From Parvicella sp964387945 (GTDB lineage: Bacteria > Bacteroidota > Bacteroidia > Flavobacteriales_D > Parvicellaceae), in contig CAYLYX010000002.1 of NCBI GenBank assembly GCA_964387945.1, positions 310,001 to 374,000 on the forward strand: a stretch of DNA of 64,000 nucleotides, given 5' to 3'. Both the position numbers and the translations under genes were made by a program. Shown piece by piece: positions 61,401 through 64,000 of the stretch (positions are counted from its first letter, which is position 1; the number at the start of each line of letters is the position of its first letter). Under the pieces are notes generated by a model. The model was not told where the DNA came from. It saw nothing but the letters and a program-made list of their open reading frames with translations, and did not search any database.

Positions 61401-64000
61401 AAGGTGATGAAGTAACCTGTATCCTAAAAATAGTGGAAACCAATGGCTGCGCACCAGATACTGCCGAGTTCTCGAATACAATTACAATCAATCAGGTAGA
61501 CCTAATCGAGAACGTTATTTTCGCCATTAGAAACGATTCCATTGTAGAGAACTCCTGCTTGTTTGCGAATGAGGATGCGGCTTGGCAAAGCTCTACTTCA
61601 GTAGAATTTCAGGGGAGTAACAACGTGACCAAAACTGCAGGAGGTAATAGCTGGAATGCGGGAGCATTTTCATACAATAAAGTAGACAATGGTGGTTTTA
61701 TGCAGACCATTGTCGATGAAACGAACACCAGTAGGATGGTTGGTCTAAATGCTACTAACACTAATGTTAATTATAACGATATTGATTTTGCGTTTTATTT
61801 GATTTCAGGGGGTAACCTAAGTATTTATGAAAATGGATCAAATAAAGGAAGCTATGGTACCTATTCAACCGGGGATACCTTACGCGTATTTGTGCAAGAT
61901 AATGAAGTCAAATACTACAAGAACGGTAACCTCCTCTATACCAGTTTGAATGCACCAACATTACCTCTTTACGTTGATATGAGTTTGAATACAGTAGGAG
62001 GTACGGTGAAGGATGTTACCGTTTATAATGGTTTGTACGGAGCCTTTTCAGCGTTTGAATCAGGAGCGGATAGTGTGAGTATTCAGTGGAAACATAATGG
62101 TGTTTTTGTGGGAACGGATAGTTTGGGATATTTCAACAATTCGGTGGCAGATGGCGATAGTATTTCCGCTATATTATATATCGTTGGTTCAACGGGCTGT
62201 TCAGACACCATTATCCATTCCAATCGTATTAACATTGAGGAGATTTCAATGGAGGACTTTAGTGATTTTTACGTCACCCGAGAGTCAACCCATCACAATG
62301 GTTGTCAGTATGCCAAGGAAGAAGTGTACTGGACTCATGTAATTGGTTTGGAGAAAAATAATAACGCACTTTCGAAAACTTCTGGCTCTGGAAGCTGGGA
62401 TTCGGATGCAATCTCTGGAAATACAGTTGGAGACAATGGATTTTTGGAATTTGTTGTTCCTCAGACGAATCAAAATTTGATGTTTGGGCTCAACTCCAAT
62501 AATACAAGTCAATCCTATCAAGATATGGACTATGCGGTTTATTGCGTAGGAACTGACGTTAGAGTTTATGAAAATGGAAGTAATAGAGGGTTATTCACTA
62601 CATATGCAGCGAATGACACGTTTAGAATTGATATTGTAAATAGCGTGGTTTATTATCTCAAAAATGGTACGGTGTTTTACACGAGTGCTGTTGCCCCTTC
62701 ACTTCCTCTGTTTGTAGATTGCAGTTTCTCCACTGTAGGAGGATCGGTAACGGACGTTTATACGGGCAATGCGACTCACGGAAACTTTGTAGCTTATGCT
62801 TCAAACGTGGGAGATGACCCAACTTATCAGTGGAAGCTTAATGGAGTGGATGTTGGTTTGGACACCAATATTTACGAAAACGATGCACTGACAGATGGAG
62901 ATGTAGTTTCTTGCGTGCTAGTTCCAGATTATAACAATTGTCCCGGAGTGACTTTTAATGGGAATGAAATTACAATTCTGGATACGCCACCAACCAACCT
63001 TGAACCTGATTTTACTCCTGTTTCTACAACATGGCAGGGAGGCACATCTTCCGATTGGAAGGATGGAGCGAACTGGTCAAATGGAGTTCCGTTTTCAGGT
63101 TATGAGGCTGTGATTCCTTCTGGAACACCAAATGACCCGACTATTCCAGAAGCTAGCTATTTATATGACTTGAATGTTGGCGTAGGAGCAACACTAAACA
63201 TGGCGGCAGATGGTTACCTGAACCTATATCATGAATGGTTGAATGATGGAACTTTCAATTCCTCAACAGGTACGGTAGAGTTCAAAACATGTAAAGACAC
63301 GTCTATTTTCAATACATCCGTAGTTGTTCCAGTTAATGAAGTCATCGTTAATAATGAAAAGCACCTTAACATTACTGGAGGAAGTCTTCAAATTCAGAGT
63401 CAGTTGGATTTTGAAAATGGAAACATTTACAACGGATCCAACACCCTTATTTTTGGTGATGATGCCTCTTGGATCAATGCGGCTTCTGATAAGCACGTAG
63501 AAGGGAAGGTTCAAAAGACGGGAGACGATGCGTTTACTTTCCCAGTAGGTAAGAACGACACGTTATATGCTCCAATAAGTATTACGGCACCAACAGATGT
63601 GTCGGATCATTTCACAGCCGAATATTTCCCAATTAACCCAGATAGTGTTCTGCCAATTCCTTATGATCGAGCTGCTTTAGAAGGCTCGTTGGATCATGTT
63701 AGCGCATGTGAATACTGGATTTTGGATCGAACTGGAGGAAGTTCGGATGTGGCAGTAACCTTGAGTTGGGATGATAGAAGTTGTAGCGTTACCAACCTTG
63801 CTGATTTGCGCGTGTCTAGATGGGATGGTGCTTTATGGAGAGACCATGGAAATGGTGGAGTAACGGGAAATACCACAGCAGGAACAATAGTTTCGGTAGG
63901 AGCAGTGACAAGCTTTAGTCCGTTTACCCTGGCCTCGATTACAGCTCAAAATCCGCTTCCCGTTGAACTTTTGAGTTTTGATGGAACAATGATCAATGGT
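58448..64000 (+). CDS. Giant T9SS-type repeat adhesin, partial
   Basis: 1,851 codons visible from the ATG at 58448 to the right edge; the end is missing. Signal peptide (MKNLLFLSLLAFLSA). Six units of about 250 residues follow, each with a concanavalin/SPRY-like domain (FAFYLNTGGNLLIYENGSNK, YIQNGNIVYTS) and an Ig-like segment (YEWQLNGSPVGSN). Units 3 and 4 (from about 60012 and 60762) share 431 identical bases. After the units comes a domain beginning SDWKDGANWSNGVPF and then an NPLPVELLSFDG segment also found before the T9SS tail of the 31459-34306 gene. Probably a secreted adhesin or matrix protein. Confidence 0.9.
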   Translation, partial: MKNLLFLSLLAFLSATSITHAQCAFTLTADTIAYRSCMYAVEDVVWENHVNTSSVQNDILKNAGSNGSWDADAQSVNLVYNNGFAQTIVVETNTRRMFGLNTVNTSSNHPDLDFAFFLNSDGSLSIYESGSNRGVRGEYEAGDSLRISCFNNEVVYFVNNHAIYESQVAPTFPMFVDMSIATTNGTLQDVVVANPTDSIYNVFESNPGASPSYQWTLNGLNLAIAPTATTYAEALSDGDVLQSVLVPGAGGCSGSNVSSNELNIKALPIDFDARNYARIDSIMSNSCLFFNEDVSWQIISGLEINGKNNLVKTNSSSGWDAGAFSYNQVGEGGFMEMVINETNANRMIGLNAANEGVGYSEIDFAFYLNTGGNLLIYENGSNKGNWGAYSTGDTLQIAVVGNEIRYIQNGNIVYTSLNAPTLPLYVDMSISTTGGTAEQITISNPAYGSFSAASFGLDHVNYQWMLNGVADGGNSNSYVNTSLADGDSVYCIFNIDQTGYCGLDTSFISNVIYIEDLDPKQNLVFAIRNDSIINQSCNYAYEEAAWQSLTSLSLNGTNNVTKVGSSTGWDAGAFSYNQVEEGGFMETVVDETNTNRMIGLNATNTNVSYTDIDFAFYLNTGGNLLIYENGSNKGNWGSYSTGDTLRIAVVGNEVRYIQNGNIVYTSLNTPTLPLFVDLSISTVGGTLKDIYVNNTTYGLFSAYVNGADTVHYEWQLNGSPVGSNISTYTNTGLSDGDEVTCLLKLVNTAGCSNDTTELSNTVTINKVDILENVIFAIRNDSIINQSCNYAYEEAAWQSLTSLSLNGTNNVTKVGSSTGWDAGAFSYNQVEEGGFMETVVDETNTNRMIGLNATNTNVSYTDIDFAFYLNTGGNLLIYENGSNKGNWGSYSTGDTLRIAVVGNEVRYIQNGNIVYTSLNTPTLPLFVDLSINTVGGTLKDIYVNNTTYGLFSAYVNGADTVHFEWQLNGSPVGSNISTYTNTGLSQGDEVTCILKIVETNGCAPDTAEFSNTITINQVDLIENVIFAIRNDSIVENSCLFANEDAAWQSSTSVEFQGSNNVTKTAGGNSWNAGAFSYNKVDNGGFMQTIVDETNTSRMVGLNATNTNVNYNDIDFAFYLISGGNLSIYENGSNKGSYGTYSTGDTLRVFVQDNEVKYYKNGNLLYTSLNAPTLPLYVDMSLNTVGGTVKDVTVYNGLYGAFSAFESGADSVSIQWKHNGVFVGTDSLGYFNNSVADGDSISAILYIVGSTGCSDTIIHSNRINIEEISMEDFSDFYVTRESTHHNGCQYAKEEVYWTHVIGLEKNNNALSKTSGSGSWDSDAISGNTVGDNGFLEFVVPQTNQNLMFGLNSNNTSQSYQDMDYAVYCVGTDVRVYENGSNRGLFTTYAANDTFRIDIVNSVVYYLKNGTVFYTSAVAPSLPLFVDCSFSTVGGSVTDVYTGNATHGNFVAYASNVGDDPTYQWKLNGVDVGLDTNIYENDALTDGDVVSCVLVPDYNNCPGVTFNGNEITILDTPPTNLEPDFTPVSTTWQGGTSSDWKDGANWSNGVPFSGYEAVIPSGTPNDPTIPEASYLYDLNVGVGATLNMAADGYLNLYHEWLNDGTFNSSTGTVEFKTCKDTSIFNTSVVVPVNEVIVNNEKHLNITGGSLQIQSQLDFENGNIYNGSNTLIFGDDASWINAASDKHVEGKVQKTGDDAFTFPVGKNDTLYAPISITAPTDVSDHFTAEYFPINPDSVLPIPYDRAALEGSLDHVSACEYWILDRTGGSSDVAVTLSWDDRSCSVTNLADLRVSRWDGALWRDHGNGGVTGNTTAGTIVSVGAVTSFSPFTLASITAQNPLPVELLSFDGTMING
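60029..61209. repeat. Near-identical direct repeat, 750-bp period
   Basis: 60029-60459 and 60779-61209 are identical over 431 bases, and similarity continues for about 200 more. The same period continues with diverged copies on both sides (from about 59256 and 61512). Mirror reading frames on the other strand are duplicated at the same offset, a side effect of the repeat. Confidence 0.95.

Noticed and set aside
1..64000. CRISPR array
   Set aside because: No regularly spaced repeats with unique spacers; the repeats found are tandem (10 bp), scattered short, or part of coding units.

Overview
The window looks like a draft-assembly chromosome segment of a Bacteroidota bacterium, most likely Flavobacteriales. 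Three things point there: several secreted proteins end in type IX secretion (T9SS) sorting domains; promoters fit the Bacteroidota TTG / TAnnTTTG pattern (for example 51210-51240 and 38888-38917); and typical families are present (imelysin and DUF4856 lipoproteins, SusC/FecA-like TonB receptors, SpoIIE-TPR phosphatases). A run of 100 N at 33912-34011 is a scaffold gap.

Left third (1-10315, minus strand, AT-rich): a defence block. A small XRE regulator with two palindromes upstream is followed by a 465-residue protein of unknown role, then a compact Wadjet/MksBEFG-type SMC system in the order JetC, JetD, JetA, JetB with overlapping genes, then a DUF262/DUF1524 (GmrSD-like) protein that runs off the left edge. 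A GNAT acetyltransferase with a clear terminator and two small paralogous proteins lie between this block and the next region.

Middle (10316-29176, plus strand): an integrative element ending in a large serine recombinase whose last residues are encoded inside a tRNA-Arg gene. It has no terminase, portal, tail, relaxase or conjugation gene that I can recognise. It is one long, tightly packed operon of small membrane-anchored, beta-rich and coiled-coil proteins, followed by peptidoglycan-active proteins (annexin-like, PG-binding and L,D-transpeptidase-like), a methyltransferase-helicase, a RecA-like ATPase and a patatin phospholipase. Five phased 10-bp repeats and a sigma-region-4-like protein sit in front of the operon. 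I infer a tailless, possibly membrane-containing provirus, or another undescribed element; this is the most interesting part of the window. No second copy of the tRNA end was seen to the left, so the defence block may be cargo of the same element.

Right part (29204-64000): host chromosome. It holds a TPR-SpoIIE phosphatase, several T9SS-secreted surface proteins, a VOC protein, an aldehyde dehydrogenase, a CotH/lamin-tail protein, rpoN and asnS. Two nutrient-uptake operons follow: an iron-type one (DUF4856, imelysin, HTTM, TonB receptor) behind a good promoter, and a vitamin B12 one (cobalamin riboswitch, DUF4465/BtuH-like, surface protein, BtuB, BtuG-like propeller). Between them lie a GlcNAc-kinase-like gene, a small STAS-like gene and a PhnA-domain gene. 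The window ends inside a giant repeat adhesin with 250-residue units, two of which share 431 identical bases.
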